Source: Moniliophthora roreri (lineage: Eukaryota; Basidiomycota; Agaricomycetes; Agaricales; Marasmiaceae). From it: DNA of 64,000 bases. Positions 21,614-34,191 of this stretch are shown here, one piece after another. The stretch spans positions 496,001 to 560,000 of the forward strand of contig LATX02000180.1 of assembly GCA_001466705.2 (NCBI GenBank). The letters are read 5' to 3'. Below the pieces are notes generated by a model. It was not told the DNA's origin, searched no databases, and saw nothing but the letters and a program-made list of their open reading frames with translations. The position numbers were made by a program, and so were the translations under genes. Each line of letters begins with the position of its first letter. The stretch's first letter is position 1.

Positions 21614-23941
21614 ATGACGCCGTTTCCACGACTCACGACGGCAAATACTAACGAGAAAGCCCAGAACCACTCACTCACTAGCGCCCCCAAAACGTCATCA
21701 GCAAGCAGAAGACCCAGTGTTAGACAAAAGGACACTGGCTTGAATCAAGCCCATGGACTGGATCTGAGCGTCGCTGCGCCGACCGAAGGCACTGAAGAAC
21801 GACGGGCTTCAATTACGGTCTCTGAACAAGTCACTATTGTGGACTGGGACGGACACGATGATCCCGCTAACCCAAAGAAGTGAGTCGAATGACTTGCTTC
21901 TTGATTCGTCTTCATAAGTTGACATGTTTAATAGTTGGAAAAATAGTCAAAAATGGGCAGCAACCCTTATCGTTTCCTGTTTTGCTTTCATCTCTCCTGT
22001 TACTTCATCGATGATTACCCCCACGACCAATAACGTAGCAGAGGAATTCGGTGTGACCAGCAAAGTGATTCTGAACATGATCACAAGTATGTTTGTTTTG
22101 GGATTTGGTATGTCCATCGACTATTCTCGCTCTGCAAGTCTTTTGTTGAACATCCATAAAGCTGTCGGGCCTCTGGTTATCGGGCCTCTGAGTGAAGTGT
22201 TCGGACGATCTCGGACGCTTCAGCTTGCCAACCTTTTCTTCCTTTGTTGGAATTTTGTCTGCGGCTTCGCGAGAACACCAACGCAGTTAATCATTTTCCG
22301 ATTCCTGGCGGGGGTCGGCGGTAGCGCGCCTCTATCTGTGAGTCGGATGAATAATAATAGACCATTGCAGCTCACAACGCCATTTTTAGATCGGAGGTGC
22401 GGTAATTGGAGACACCTTTCACCCCGAAGAGCGAGGTCGTGCTATTGCTTTGTATTCCTTAGGGCCAATGATAGGGCCTGCATGTGGACCGGTATTTGGT
22501 GCCCAGTATCTTTTTTCCCTATCGTCTAGACAATCCGGATTTACACTTATTTTTAGGATTGCCGAGAGGACGAACTGGCGATGGGTAGTGAGTGTGTTCG
22601 GAGTCTTTAAAAGGACCCTTTCTCACGAGCATCCCTAGTTCTGGTCCACAAGTATTTTCGATGTCGTCATACAGATAGCTGGAATACTTTACCTGCAAGA
22701 GAGTGAGCTGTTTCCGTCTTGCACTCGTTTTCAGCTGATTGACTCCCCATAGCTTACGCGCCCGTCTTATTGGAGCGTAAGGCTCATAGAATGGCTAAAG
22801 CACAAGTCACCTCGGATAGTAGCGATGACGGCGAACAAGGGGAAAGCGCAAAAAAGTCTACAGCAGTTGAGACTGGTCATAAACATTTTCGTACCATTTA
22901 CGATGGCTTGATAGATCGCAGGTTTGTCCACCCTTTTTGCAGAACTGTACCATGCTGAATTCGCTTTAACAGTTGGCAGAGCATCATTAGCAAGGCATTG
23001 ACTCGTCCTTTCATACTATTTGCACGAGAACCCATTTTACAGCTATTAGGGTCATACATGGCCTTCATGTACGGCGTATTTTATAGTGAGTGTCTCGACC
23101 CCCCTTTCATGTGCAACTGCTCATCGGAACGCGATGAAAGTCTTTGTAACGACGATGCCCACCATATTTCAGGGGATATATTCGCAGTCTATAGGCATTG
23201 CCGGACTCAACTACATAGCGCTTGGTCTTGGTCTGACTTCTGCCTCATTTCTCAACTCGAGAGTTATGGACAGGATATATCTATACTGCAAAAAGAGAAA
23301 CAACGATATTGGAGAACCTGAATTCCGTGTTCGTGAGTTGTGTTTCTTTATGCAACTATACACTGTTTGTCGACCGTAATGACCAGCTATCCTGATTCCT
23401 GCATCAATATTGCTTCCGACTGGGCTTCTCCTTAGCGGATGGGCAGCTCAGAAGGCCTTACATCGGATTGTAACTGACGTTGTACGTGTTGAAAATCCTG
23501 TTGAAAGTAACCTCCCTGACTGACCTTATATTTTAGGGAATATTCTTGATAGGATTCTCCATCATTCTCGCATTCCACAGTATTCAGACTTTTGCAGTTG
23601 ACGTTTTCGCTTTGTATGCAGCTTCTGGTACGTCCATATCTCTCTCAACATCCAGGGATTCAAATCATGAGCCCACGATGCACAGGACTCGCTGCAATGT
23701 GGTGCTTGCGCGCATCGTTTGGATTTGGATTTCCCTTATTCTCATCGGCAATGTACAATAGCTTGGGGCTTGGGGTGGGTAACACCGTGTTGGCTGCAGT
23801 AGCTATTGCAGTTGGTTGTCCTGCGTACGATCGGTTTGTTATTGAGTTAATAGCGCTTGCTGACTATGTTTCATCTGCAGGCCGTTCATTTTCTGGGTAT
23901 ATGGGAAGAGGATTCGTGCAAGGAGCAAATATGCTAGGTAA
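21614..23941 (+). CDS. MFS drug:H+ antiporter (DHA1 type), tandem copy 2
   Basis: This 561-residue paralogue of the preceding gene has the same 13-exon layout: 21614-21879, 21935-22107, 22162-22337, 22390-22505, 22557-22587, 22639-22702, 22753-22921, 22973-23085, 23141-23332, 23387-23481, 23537-23627, 23686-23824 and 23881-23941. The frame is intact throughout. Motifs match copy 1: VDWDGHDDPANPKNWKNS, GPLSEVFGR, IAERTNWRWVFW, KHFRTIYDGLIDR and the terminal RARSKYAR. Differences cluster in the N-terminal tail, in ACGPVFGAQ (copy 1 AVGGVGGAW) and in the helix 6-7 loop, so the copies may differ in substrate or regulation. Confidence 0.87.
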
Positions 23942-24078
23942 TTAACGAGGAACACGCCAACGTTTTTTCATTCGCAGGTCGATTAGACTCTTTATTTAAA
24001 CTAGGACAACATTTAACTATGGAAGCCCGTCACTAGTCATTCATTGCTTGTAATCAATACATCCAATAAATTGATATT

Positions 24079-26535
24079 TTAGGGTTGAGGCCACTCTGTA
24101 AGTGTTGCCTCATCCCCTGTCAATGTGATCTTTTTCTGTATTTTACCTTCCGCCCCTGTGTCCAGAAGTAACACATATTCTCCCGGGTACAGGACTCTAT
24201 TTCCTTGCTCATCCGTCCTAGCAATAGCTCCCAACGTGACCTTCAATGAAGCAACACTGTTTGCACCAGGCTCAATACCCTTGATTCTGGTATACGATAC
24301 AAGCTCCTTGTTTGGTGCTGGTGAAGGCCCAGCAGTGGTGCGAGAGAAGAGAAGTGCCACGTAGTCGGAAGCTACTGTGCCGGAGTTTGTCACAGTGACA
24401 TTAAAGGTGTCTAGGACACCCAGATCGACATGTGCAACGCCGGAATCGTTAGTAGAAGATACTAGGTCTTGGATGCTGAATGAGTCGTCGCCGGAAGCCC
24501 ATTCGACATCAAATGTCGTGTAATGGAGACCAAAACCAAAATCGAATACGGGGGTACCAGTGTACCACTTGTATGTGCGTCCCGGATTCGAAGAACTAGG
24601 GCGCAGAGTCATATCGGTCATGGGGAACCCATCAACATAGGAAGCAGGGTATTGGGTAATGGGCAATCGGCCAGTTGGTGCCTGTTTCCCGGTAATGATA
24701 TCTACTAGGGCAGTCCCTCCACTCTGTCCGGGATAGCCACCCCATATAAGGGCATTGACCTTAAAGAAGATGAGAAAACATGAGTATGCCAGAGTAAAGT
24801 GCACTCACACTGGCATTGTCTCGCAGAGAAGAACTATCAACCTGCCCTCCGCCCATCTGAAGAACAATTAAAGGTTTTCCTAGAGAAGCCAGTTGCTGGA
24901 CGAGAGCCAGCTGGTTGCCAGGCCAGGTTATGTCAGGCCTATCACGATCTTCCCTTTCAATGGTTGCGTCGATGCCTCCCACATAAAACATGACGTCTGC
25001 ATCGTCCGCGGCAGCTATAGCAGCACCGAATCCCGAACTATCTGATGAGTTAAGGCCGGTTCCACTCGCAAAAGTAACGTTGAATCCAGCATTACGGAAG
25101 GCTTGTTGAGGACTAACGAGGAAAGGAGCAATTCCGTTGTAGTTCGACTGCATTTGCGTTGTTGCGTTAGCCATAGGGCCAACAACGGCAACTTTCGTCA
25201 CAGAGGAGGCGAGTGGAAGAACGCCATCGTTCTTGAGTAGTACGATGCCTTCAACTGCCGCTTGATACGCGAGCAGCTGAGCGGGTTCCGTGTTAACATC
25301 ATCCCAAGACAAGCTGCGGTATGGTTGCTGGTCTGCAGGATCGAAATAGCCCAAACTAGTCGGGCAAGGTCAGAAGGAACAATTAGCTGATAAACAAGCG
25401 GACGCACCGTACAAGCGAGTTGTATTGCCGAGTTAAAGCGGTACGTAGCTGGTCTTCTGAAACGAGAGAGCGATTCAGTGCCTGACCAAGGTTCTGCGAG
25501 TAGGCGGCAGCGCCAAAATCACAGTCAATGTCTGTACCGGCATTCAATGCGACAGCCGTCCCGTTGGCGGGGTCATCGGTGTAATTATGACGTGCAAATA
25601 TGTTTCCAACAGCCCCGCAGTCACCGACAATCCACTGTTCTTCTCCGAGACCCCAAAAATCTCGCGCCAAGGTTTGCAGAAGATACCGATTGGCGCAAGA
25701 TGGAATGCCATTGACCGCGTTATAGCTGCACATGATTGATGCAACTTTAGCATCCCGAATGCAGCTCTGGAAAGAGGGTGAATAGAATTCCGCAAGATCT
25801 TGTATGGTAACTTTCGCATCAAATTCGAATCGTGATACTCCCAGGTTCTCCAAATCATAAGCTGCCCAATGCTTGCAGTCTGCGGCTATCTTTAGATTTG
25901 CGGGACCGACACCACCTTGCAAACCGGTGACCAACTGGTAGACGTATTGGGAAATATGGAAAGGATCCTCGCCCGGAGTTTCTTGGCCACGTCCCCAGCG
26001 GGGATCCTTGAAAGGGTTGATGTTGGGTGTGAAGAAATCGAGTCCACCACGATTGACGTTATTGAACGCGCGAGCTTCAGTGCTAATAATGGTAGCAATT
26101 GCGTGAATAAGTTCATCATCGAATGCTGCACCCATCGTAATCGGTGCAGGGAAAGATGTCGCAGAACTGAAATTCTGTCCAGGAAGAGCAAATGAAGTAC
26201 CGGGGCTGCTGGCAAAACCGTGCTTTCCAACATTTCAGTCAAGATGATTTTGATTTGCATAGGAATGCTCACCAGTGCCTCACTCCACCAATTATTACTG
26301 GAAGTCCTAGGCGCGGAACACCAGGGGATCTAGTGTCCATGTTCTGGATCAGTTCGGGAACCGTGAACTCTGCGATCAAAGCCCTAGCACGTTCGATGGA
26401 CGGTGCAGTGACATTGCATACTAGATTGTCTGCCAAAGGCCCACTGGTACAATCAGGGAAGGCACCATTTGAGGCGAGGATGAGAGTGTTGGCGACTAGA
26501 AGTAGGAGGTATGTTTTAATTCGCGAACGAAGCAT
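24079..26535 (-). CDS. GH3 beta-xylosidase, interrupted by a one-base frameshift
   Basis: A secreted family 3 glycoside hydrolase of the xylan 1,4-beta-xylosidase type, about 768 residues if read through. Exons: 26535-26273, 26222-25408, 25355-24809 and 24759-24079. A signal peptide (LLLLVANTLILASNGAFP) leads. Family blocks in order: GVPRLGLP, NWWSEALHGFASSPGTSF, GLDFFTPNINPFKDPRWGRG, ETPGEDP, KHWAAYDLE, VGDCGAVGNIF with the nucleophile Asp, GIVLLKNDGVLPL, WGGYPGQSGGTAL, GRLPITQYP and a C-terminal Fn3-like domain starting near FGFGLHYT. Between GVPRLGLP and NWWSEALHG, at about 26287-26297, the frame shifts. Five bases stand where six are needed, and summed exon length is one short of a codon multiple. 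All other parts are intact, so this is either a very recent inactivation or a base-call error. Confidence 0.85.
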
Positions 26536-27574
26536 TATGGCAACCTACGCCCTAGACGTGCCCCAAACTTTTCAAACAGTACTCCTTTTATAACTAAGGT
26601 GAAAACTAAAGCGAAACCGAGGAGCGCACTGATGATTACCCATGAAAAAGCAAGCACGATTCGTGTTACGTTCATGCTTCCAGGCTTCTTTGATGTTGAC
26701 CTCGATTCTAAGCATACATCGGGCGATTAATGAGCACCTTTGGGAGATATTGTTAGTTTCAGGGTCACCTGAAATAGTGATCTCCACTTCGTATGTATTG
26801 CGGAAGCTCGAGGGCGCATGCAATGTCGGGCCGCCAGTGCTGCAGAATGGTCACGATGCTGAGTGAAGGTGGAGGTGAGTTGGGAGAAGGTCTGCTTTGT
26901 CAAAGACGTCAGACCCGAGGTTGAACACTTGACTTCGACCCATTCGACCAACACGTATGTATACAACACCCAAAATATTCCACATGAGCATATGTTCAAC
27001 GTCGAAGGGGCCAAGGCCAAATTGATACAAAATTAAAATGCTCGACGCGGCCGCCTTCTTTTGCTACGTTCCCGATTCGTTCTAATGAGCTTGTCAATGA
27101 CCACGAATCCATGACCCTGAGCAAGATGAATGACCAATGGTCGACACCAAGCAAGGGAAGAGTAGAAGTAGAGGAAGTTCAGGCATTAAGATGCATGGTG
27201 ACCTCCTGTGGATGAAAGAGAAAGGGCCGCGATGCGCCTCATCATGGTCGGACTTTCGGATTCCGGAGACAAAGCGCTCTTCCTAGTGGCCTCTGAAGTC
27301 AAAGGGCCCTTTCTTGGCCATTCTTTCTACATGAACGTACGTATATACTGCGAGGTGGTAGTACGTATGCCAACCAAGAGGAAGAATCCAAACGAACCCC
27401 GCGAGTTGACGCAACGCTGAATGAGGCTCATCAACGACTAGAGCAGCTATTAGGAATTATATTATATAGTAACTTTTTCCGCATCCTAATGTGATTGCAC
27501 TGCTACAATGTCAATCTAGGATCTCTCGATGAGCTTGGAAACGGATGCTACAGCGGAACCTTGGCTTCCGACGA
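26536..27574. other. Intergenic
   Basis: About 1 kb between the GH3 start and the stop of the RRM gene. It serves as the GH3 promoter. Short open frames (for instance near 27208-27420) have no family character. No repeat or RNA gene was seen. Confidence 0.5.
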
Positions 27575-29078
27575 TCACGGCTGTTCACTAGTGCTCGTGT
27601 TCTCCTGCGTACTCGCTTCGGCCTCTACTTCCTTGATGGGCAGTGGAAGTATAGATGGTATGGCCTGTCCATAAATGACCTCGGCGGCGAACGATATCTT
27701 GGCTCCAGCATACCGCCTGAAATTGCGGTTATTTTGATAGACGCGGTCAATCACTTTCATGGCATCTGTTATGTGAGTATAAGTGATGAAAGCATTGGCA
27801 TAGTCCTCTCTGGTTTAAGGATAGGTCGTCAGAACGAGATGTCACAAAGGTCGAGAAATACGAACTGCTGATCAATAAATACGCCAGCAATTTTCCCGAA
27901 CTTCTTGAAATCGTCAAATATCTTGCTCTGTGAAGCTTGCTGTTTGTCCAAGCCTTTAATGAGCACTCTCCTGGTAGCGCCTAATCTGGTTGCACGGTAT
28001 AAATTCGGAGGAACGACGGTCAAGTTTCTGCTCTTCATGAATGGTTTCACACCATCTATGGGTCTCGCCTTCACTGCTTCCAAGAATAATGAAGCAAGGG
28101 AAGGATTTGCGAAATTGAAGAACTGTAATGGATGCGACCTTAGTTATCTTGCACCTCAAGGTTCGATTTGGGGCTTACAGCGGTAGCGTTCTCCGTCTTC
28201 ACGTCATGCTTGGCCTTGATCTCGAGAGACAACAACGCTTCTCCATTGTGGGCCGGAAGAAGATCCTTGACCTGGGTCAGTAGCTTCGCATGGGTGATAT
28301 CCTTGCTGATACCTTGCAGTATCGCAGTTGATGACCGGAGGGCGTCAGCATCTTGCGCAGCTCGCATCTTTCGGATAACAATTTTCAATGGAAGATCGCA
28401 GCGGTCGTGCGCAAAGGAGATTCCTTTCTCCCCACCCCAGCCTTTCTCGACACGCAGTGTTTGGACTGCCTTTTGTAAGAAAGCTACGTCAGACATATTC
28501 AGGTAGTGTTGGGCGAGTAAACTCACCTTGAAGGCAGAATTCATACTGTTGAAGTGTATGTGGGCAGCTCGTTTTCCATTCTTTTCATCCCCAAAGTGAA
28601 TCTTCTCAATGGAGCCAAATCGAGACAGCTCTTGTTCAAGGGACTCTTTGGTTGCACTTTCCGGAACCGGGAAGATGCGTATAGCTCTGCTTGCATTACG
28701 CAAGCCCATAGCAGCGATATTTTCGACTCGGACAGGCCTATCGTTGGAATAATTCGCTCTCATCTCATTTCGTCCGTCCCACTCGTTGAATTTGGATCGG
28801 AATGTAGTAGCCGTTTCTGGTTCAAAGAATGCGAACCACGCGCGACCATTAATGGGGTCATGGCTGATGTGTTCTAGCGGTCCGACCCGAATATTGTCGA
28901 GGATTTGTGTTGGAGTAACACCAGTGGGGATTTGGGAGACGAAGACGGTTCGATGATATTTGACTAGTGCTTGCGTGGTGGCTGCAGTAGTCTCTTGTGA
29001 GAAACTGCGCTTTGCTATTGTCCGAAAAGCAAAGGATAGATGGCTGCGTGCGAGATTGGGTAGCGTTGAGAGCCTCAT
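27575..29078 (-). CDS. Three-RRM protein, probably mitochondrial
   Basis: A 444-residue RNA-binding protein. Exons: 29078-28527, 28469-28179, 28122-27866 and 27809-27575. I chose the Met at 29078 because it yields an Arg/Ser/Phe-rich, acid-free leader (MRLSTLPNLARSHLSFAFR) typical of a mitochondrial presequence; a longer start at 29147 is possible. Three divergent RRM folds can be seen: RTVFVSQIPTGVTPTQI with RAWFAFFEPETA; RAIRIFPVPESATKESL with RAAHIHFNSMNSAFKAV; and RRVLIKGLDKQQASQSKI with YANAFITYTHITDAM. The C-terminal 40 residues are Glu/Thr-rich. Likely roles are mitochondrial RNA metabolism or translation, but this is inferred only from the leader and the RRMs. Confidence 0.75.
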
Positions 29079-30850
29079 TGGTAGGACAGCATTGAGCAAA
29101 AAAACAGTTTCTGCAGTTTTTCCCCGTGTCAAATTTTTCACGGTCACGCGGTGTCGCCTATAAATCGCGTCTGTTCAACAGTGTCCAACTTGTGCTCAGA
29201 GTTGCCACTGCTCAAGTACCTGGCGGATTTTTGTCTGAGGGTCAATGCTACTTACTTCAAGGTGTTCATAGTTTAGTCTGTCAACAAGAGCTCAATAAGG
29301 GCGTATGCCAATCACAATCTTGTAGTGAGTTGGTGCCAATTTGAATTCTCAAGCGGCACGGATTGGCACTCGAAATACGTACCTGTCTGCAGATCCGAGG
29401 GTTGACGCAAAATAGCATCTTGAACCTTGAGCACCAAGTATCTTGTTGACTGATTGATTTGAGTGATAGTTCTCGACCTCACAACACTCGACTCCCGCGG
29501 AGGGGGGGTCCAAACAATCAGAGATATCCTGAATGACACCCGAGTAGCCCGCCACATGTTTTTTCCGACCCTGTTATCGGGAAGCAGCATGGTGACTAGA
29601 ATTTACAACGTCCAACCAGCTCTGGCCATGTAGCCCAATAATGTCCTTTCACTGCCGACCTTTTGACGTTTGACAGAGATGCGCCAGTACATACTTACTC
29701 AGATATGTATGTATGGCGGCACCAAAAACACCATCACTGTTGGCACCAATAGTGAACCTTCGGGAATCGGGACAGCCCATGATGGCGAACGAAGAAATGA
29801 TGGATGCGAGAGATCCAAGTTTCAGATTGAACTAGAGAATGAATACATGGAAAGGGTGGGTGAGTGGGAGTCTTGTTTTTGATTGGTTTGCCGTGGCCGG
29901 GAAGAGGTACACAAATCACATAGCTGAAAAAATAGTTAGTTGCTTTCTGAGCATGATGAGCACCCATCTTGGTACGATGAACAGCATCAGATAGTCTGAA
30001 TCTTAGAAAATGCATGGGAGTTGATGGAAAGGTGTACTGTATCGAACTATCCCGGTATCGGTTAAATGATGGCTTGGTGGGTTCCCAAAAATGAGTTGGT
30101 ATGCGATGTCAAGGATGTCCATGGACCATCTGCCCGAAGGTGGAACTGAACCCTCCACGAGCACATCGGGAAGGAAAGTGTAATGTTGATGTTCAGAGCA
30201 TGAGAGAATCCGGCTAGAATTGCTGTTGCGAGAGAAAGAGGTCACACGATACTTTGAGAAGGAAAAATCTCTATATTTTTTTTTTTTTTGCCATTTACTT
30301 GTACGTATGCGTAATTAGAACTGTTATACCGTCGAAGGAATCATAATAAGTACGATCGAAGAGTAAAAAACTACACCGAAATCGCGAAGGGCGTCAAGAA
30401 GGTAGGCGCGAAATTTTAGGAATAGAACATGGATATGCGCGTAGAGATAGGAAGTCTATTGCGTTTCCAGTGGCTACCTCTCGTAAGGTACAAGGCTTGG
30501 CCAGTCCCGATATAAGGGGTATCCAATGTCGTTATACAGTGTTTCGTGGACAATATGGAACATGGAACATTGATGGTTGATTGATACTGATAATAATGTT
30601 GCTTGCACGAGAAAACGAACGTAATGGTATGCAATGGGGCGAATGGGAGGGTGGGTGCTACCACTAGAGGCAACTGGGAAATGCGGGTGTAGTGAAAGGG
30701 CAGGGGGTATTGTGCGGGAATAAGGGAGACGGACACCACTGATAATGGCAAGCCAAGTCTTGTTAAGAGTACAAAGGAAGGGCAATGAATTGAGGATAGG
30801 CGAGGACGAATGAACAGATTTAGATTACGGAAATCCACTCTAACCCCACT
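29079..30850. other. Intergenic, includes Pma1 3' flank
   Basis: About 1.77 kb with no gene I can support. It contains the promoter of the RRM gene and the 3' region of the proton-ATPase gene, plus a T-run of about 13 at 30276-30288. Open frames on the - strand at 30416-30838 are low-complexity shadows without family resemblance. Confidence 0.5.
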
Positions 30851-33800
30851 CTATGCCGCGGTTCTACTCGGATTCCTCGCCAAAACTGCACCAGCACCCT
30901 GGGCCTGGTAACTGCTGAAGCGTTGCAATTCCTCGGGCTTGATGGAGACACGTCCACCGAATCCAACTTTGCGAGCCGCCCGTCTGAGGAAACCAACACG
31001 GTTGGAGTAGAGGGACTCGTGAATGGAAGCAGCGCGAGACTGGGTACGGGTGATGGGAACACCCTCTGTGTTGCGAGGTGCCTTGGCGGCGGCGGCAAGA
31101 CGACGCTGGCGAAGGTACTTGATAACGGTGGCCTTCATCGCAAACTTGATCCAATCGAGAGGGATGAACCAGATGATGTTCTGCAAAAAAAAAAAAAAAA
31201 AGCAATTAGTATCAAACTCAACTCAAAGCCCGATGTTGGATCAACTTACCCAGACCCAGACAATGCCAATCCAACCTCCAGAGATACTGTGGATATTGGT
31301 GAAGCCCCAGTCTCCATATGCAGCAATAATTGAAGAAATTAATTGAGCAATGCAGAAGGCACCCATGAGAGCAAAGGAAGGTCTCTCCATGAAGAAGAAA
31401 CCGTGCGAACGGGTGACGAAGATGAGAGCTTGCGAGATGATAGCGACTTGGAGGTAGACAACCATGTGGAGCGAACGATCGTTTGCCTCGACTGGGCTGG
31501 TCTCGAGACTGACACCAAACTTGTCCTGGAAGAAGGTTGTCTCAATGATGACGACAACGAGTACAATTCTGTAAGGATAAACATTCAGTAAAACGCCTTC
31601 AGAGTTGCGGGTAATAATAGACTTACGTGGAAACCGTGAGGTAGATACCATAAGCGACGGCGAAGGCAAAGATCTCAGCCAAGTCCCAACTATCCGGTGT
31701 ATTGGAAGGAAGAACACGATCGACGGACAAAGTCATGATAGTACCATCGTTGAGAAGAGCGATGATAAGAATCATAAAAGGCGGGAAGTCAAACTGGTAG
31801 GCGAAGGCGAGGATGGCGAAGCAGACAACGATACGGATGGTGACAGCGCAAGCGTAGATGGAGTAGTTCCTCATACGTTGGAAGATGATACGAGACCCGC
31901 GAATGGCATGGACAATAGTGGAGAGACCAGGCTCAGTGAGCACAATATCAGCGGCACCACGAGCAGCGTCAGTAGCACCCTCGACGGCGATACCGACGTT
32001 GGCACGAGAAAGAGCAGGAGCGTCGTTCGCACCGTCACCAGTCATGGCACAAAGGTGACCAAGACCCTGGAGACGCTTGACAATCTCGTACTTGTGCTCG
32101 GGGAAGACACCAGCAAAACCATCGGCATCCAAAATCATTTCATCCAAAGAACCGTGCTTGCCGCCAGGAGCAGGTCCATCCTTGAGCACCTTGGCGGGGT
32201 ACATGTGGTCACCAAGACCGAGACGACGACCGGTTTCCTTTGCGATAGCGAGCTGGTCACCAGTAACCATCTTGACCTTAACACCGAGAGCAATAGCATC
32301 GTCGATGGTCTGCTTGGTGTCATCACGAGGGGGATCGAAAATGGCGAGTAAGCCGATGAGCTCAAAGCCATTACCCTCAGCTTCGTGATCGTCACCATCA
32401 AGCTCCTCGTAAGCAACAGCCAAGGCACGGAGACCACGTTGAGCGTACTCCTCGACATCGGCCTCGAGCTTATTCTCAAGCTCCTCGGTCTTATTACGAG
32501 TGCAAAGCTCGATGATAATACCGGTCATACCCTTGGTGACACGCTTGAGTTTGCCAGTGGCCTCCTCGCGGTAGGTGATCTCGGTACGCTTGTCGACGGG
32601 ATTGAATGGCTTGAAGTCGAGGAGCTTGATACCAGCACGAGCCTTGGATGGGTCACCGATAGCCTGAACGACAGACATATCGATGGCATCCTGGTTCTCG
32701 GTACGGGAAGCGTAGGCGGCGAGAAGGATGACATCATCCGCAGAGAAGGGACCGTAGGTACGAATGGTGTTCCTGTCGATGGTAAGCTTGTTGGTGGTAA
32801 GGGTACCGGTCTTGTCGGAGCAAAGGATGGTAACACCGGCCAACTCTTCAATGGCAGTGATACGGGTGACAATGGCTTTGTGCTTCGCGAGCTGCTGAGC
32901 ACCGACGGCGAGGGTGACGGACAACACGGTAGGCATGGCAATGGGGATACCACCGATCAAGAGGACGAGAATGTTGTCGAGACCACGACGGTAAGTGTAG
33001 TGGAATGCAGGATACAAGATGACGATTTCGAGAACGACGAAAAGACCAATGGACACCAAACAGAACGAACCGATTTGGGCCAAGATCTTTTGCAAGTGAC
33101 CGGTGGTATCGTCATCCTGACCGACAAGGGAAGCAGCGCGACCGAAGAAAGTGTTTGCACCAGTGGAGATGACGACACCCTCGGCTTCACCTTGTTTGCA
33201 AGTAGAACCACTGAATGCGGAAATGATTAGCTCGGATCAAACCATGCCAAGACAAAACAACTCACGAGAAACACTGGTCTCCCATCTTCTTGGCCTGAGG
33301 AAGCGATTCACCAGTGAGGGCAGCCTGATCAATAGAGACGTTGATAGCCTCAGTGAGACGACAGTCGGCGGGGACAATGTCACCAATCTTGAAGGAGATC
33401 ATGTCACCGGGAACCAAGTCTGCAGACTCGATCTCTGACCATATACCGCCACGCTTAACCTTGGCCTTGGGTGCGAGAGAGTCCATGAGGGCCTTGACAG
33501 CATTTCCAGCATTGCGTTCCTCGTAGAAACCGATGGTAGAGTTGACGAAGAGAAGGAGGACGATACCGACGAAATCCGGCCAGTCAGGGGCTCTTCCTTC
33601 ACCGTTGGACAAGGCGATAGCTACGAGAGCAGCACCTTCCATGACCCAAGACAGAGGATTCCACATGAAACTCAAGAACTATGATGAAGCGGTTATAAGA
33701 TTAGGAATCAAAGAGGTGACTATGTACTAACCTGGAGGAAAGGGTTCTGCTCTTCAGCCTCGAGCTTGTTCGGACCGAACAATTCAAGACGACGCTTGGC

Positions 33801-34191
33801 CTCTTCCTCTGAGAGACCATTCTCGTCACATTGAAGCAGTTTGAAGACATCGTCGATAACAATAGTCTCCAGATCCACTTTTTCCTTATCATAAAGATCC
33901 TCTGCACGAAGTTGAATCTGAGGGAGAATGAGAAGGATGAAGAAGAGATAACAAGACGAGGACAACACACAGTAGACATGTCTACATTGGCATCTAGAAA
34001 CCACACAAGTTGAACAAGCGTAAGGAAATGGAACTTGAAAACTAGGCGAAACACGTACGACTAGGACCCTCAGCATCATGTTCAAAGTCCTTGTATTCCC
34101 TCTTCTTTTTTTCCGGGTCAGTAGCTCCTGCAGTGTTTGTAACAGGGTTCTCGCCCTGAGGACCGGGTTCCTTTTCAACGTTGGTCGACAT
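30851..34191 (-). CDS. PMA1: Plasma-membrane P-type H+-ATPase (Pma1)
   Basis: A 995-residue P3A-type proton pump that sets the plasma-membrane potential driving nutrient uptake. Exons: 34191-34059, 33993-33971 (23 nt), 33917-33732, 33678-33266, 33210-31627, 31568-31250 and 31180-30851. The tail has [15 protein letters not shown]. The actuator loop shows LVPGDMIS and LTGESLP; the phosphorylation site is [11 protein letters not shown], with the catalytic Asp. Nucleotide and hinge motifs are [18 protein letters not shown] and [18 protein letters not shown]. Membrane helix 4 has [15 protein letters not shown]. The C-terminal regulatory tail contains [20 protein letters not shown], an Arg- and Ser/Thr-rich segment of the type that is phosphorylated to relieve autoinhibition. 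Codon use is strongly biased to C-ending codons, as expected of a very highly expressed gene. Confidence 0.98.

Larger units (their letters stand above)
18530..24015 (+). repeat. Tandem duplication carrying the two MFS genes
   Basis: Two head-to-tail units, about 18530-21205 and 21385-24015, match along promoter leader, all exons, most introns and about 80 nt of 3' flank (both continue TAATTAACGAGGAACACGCC). Similarity is lower in leaders and some introns, and perfect over a 135-nt block (19399-19533 and 22218-22352). Confidence 0.85.

Noticed and set aside
28150..28165. TpsiC-like GGTTCGA sequences (also near 46732 and 45181) as possible tRNA genes
   Set aside because: No matching acceptor stem, D-arm or anticodon arm could be folded around any of them.
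31605..33230. Two long + strand open frames (248 and 281 codons) opposite PMA1
   Set aside because: They lie exactly antisense to the highly biased PMA1 coding exon; C-ending codons on one strand remove stops on the other. Their sequence is rich in Gly, Asp and Thr with no family character.
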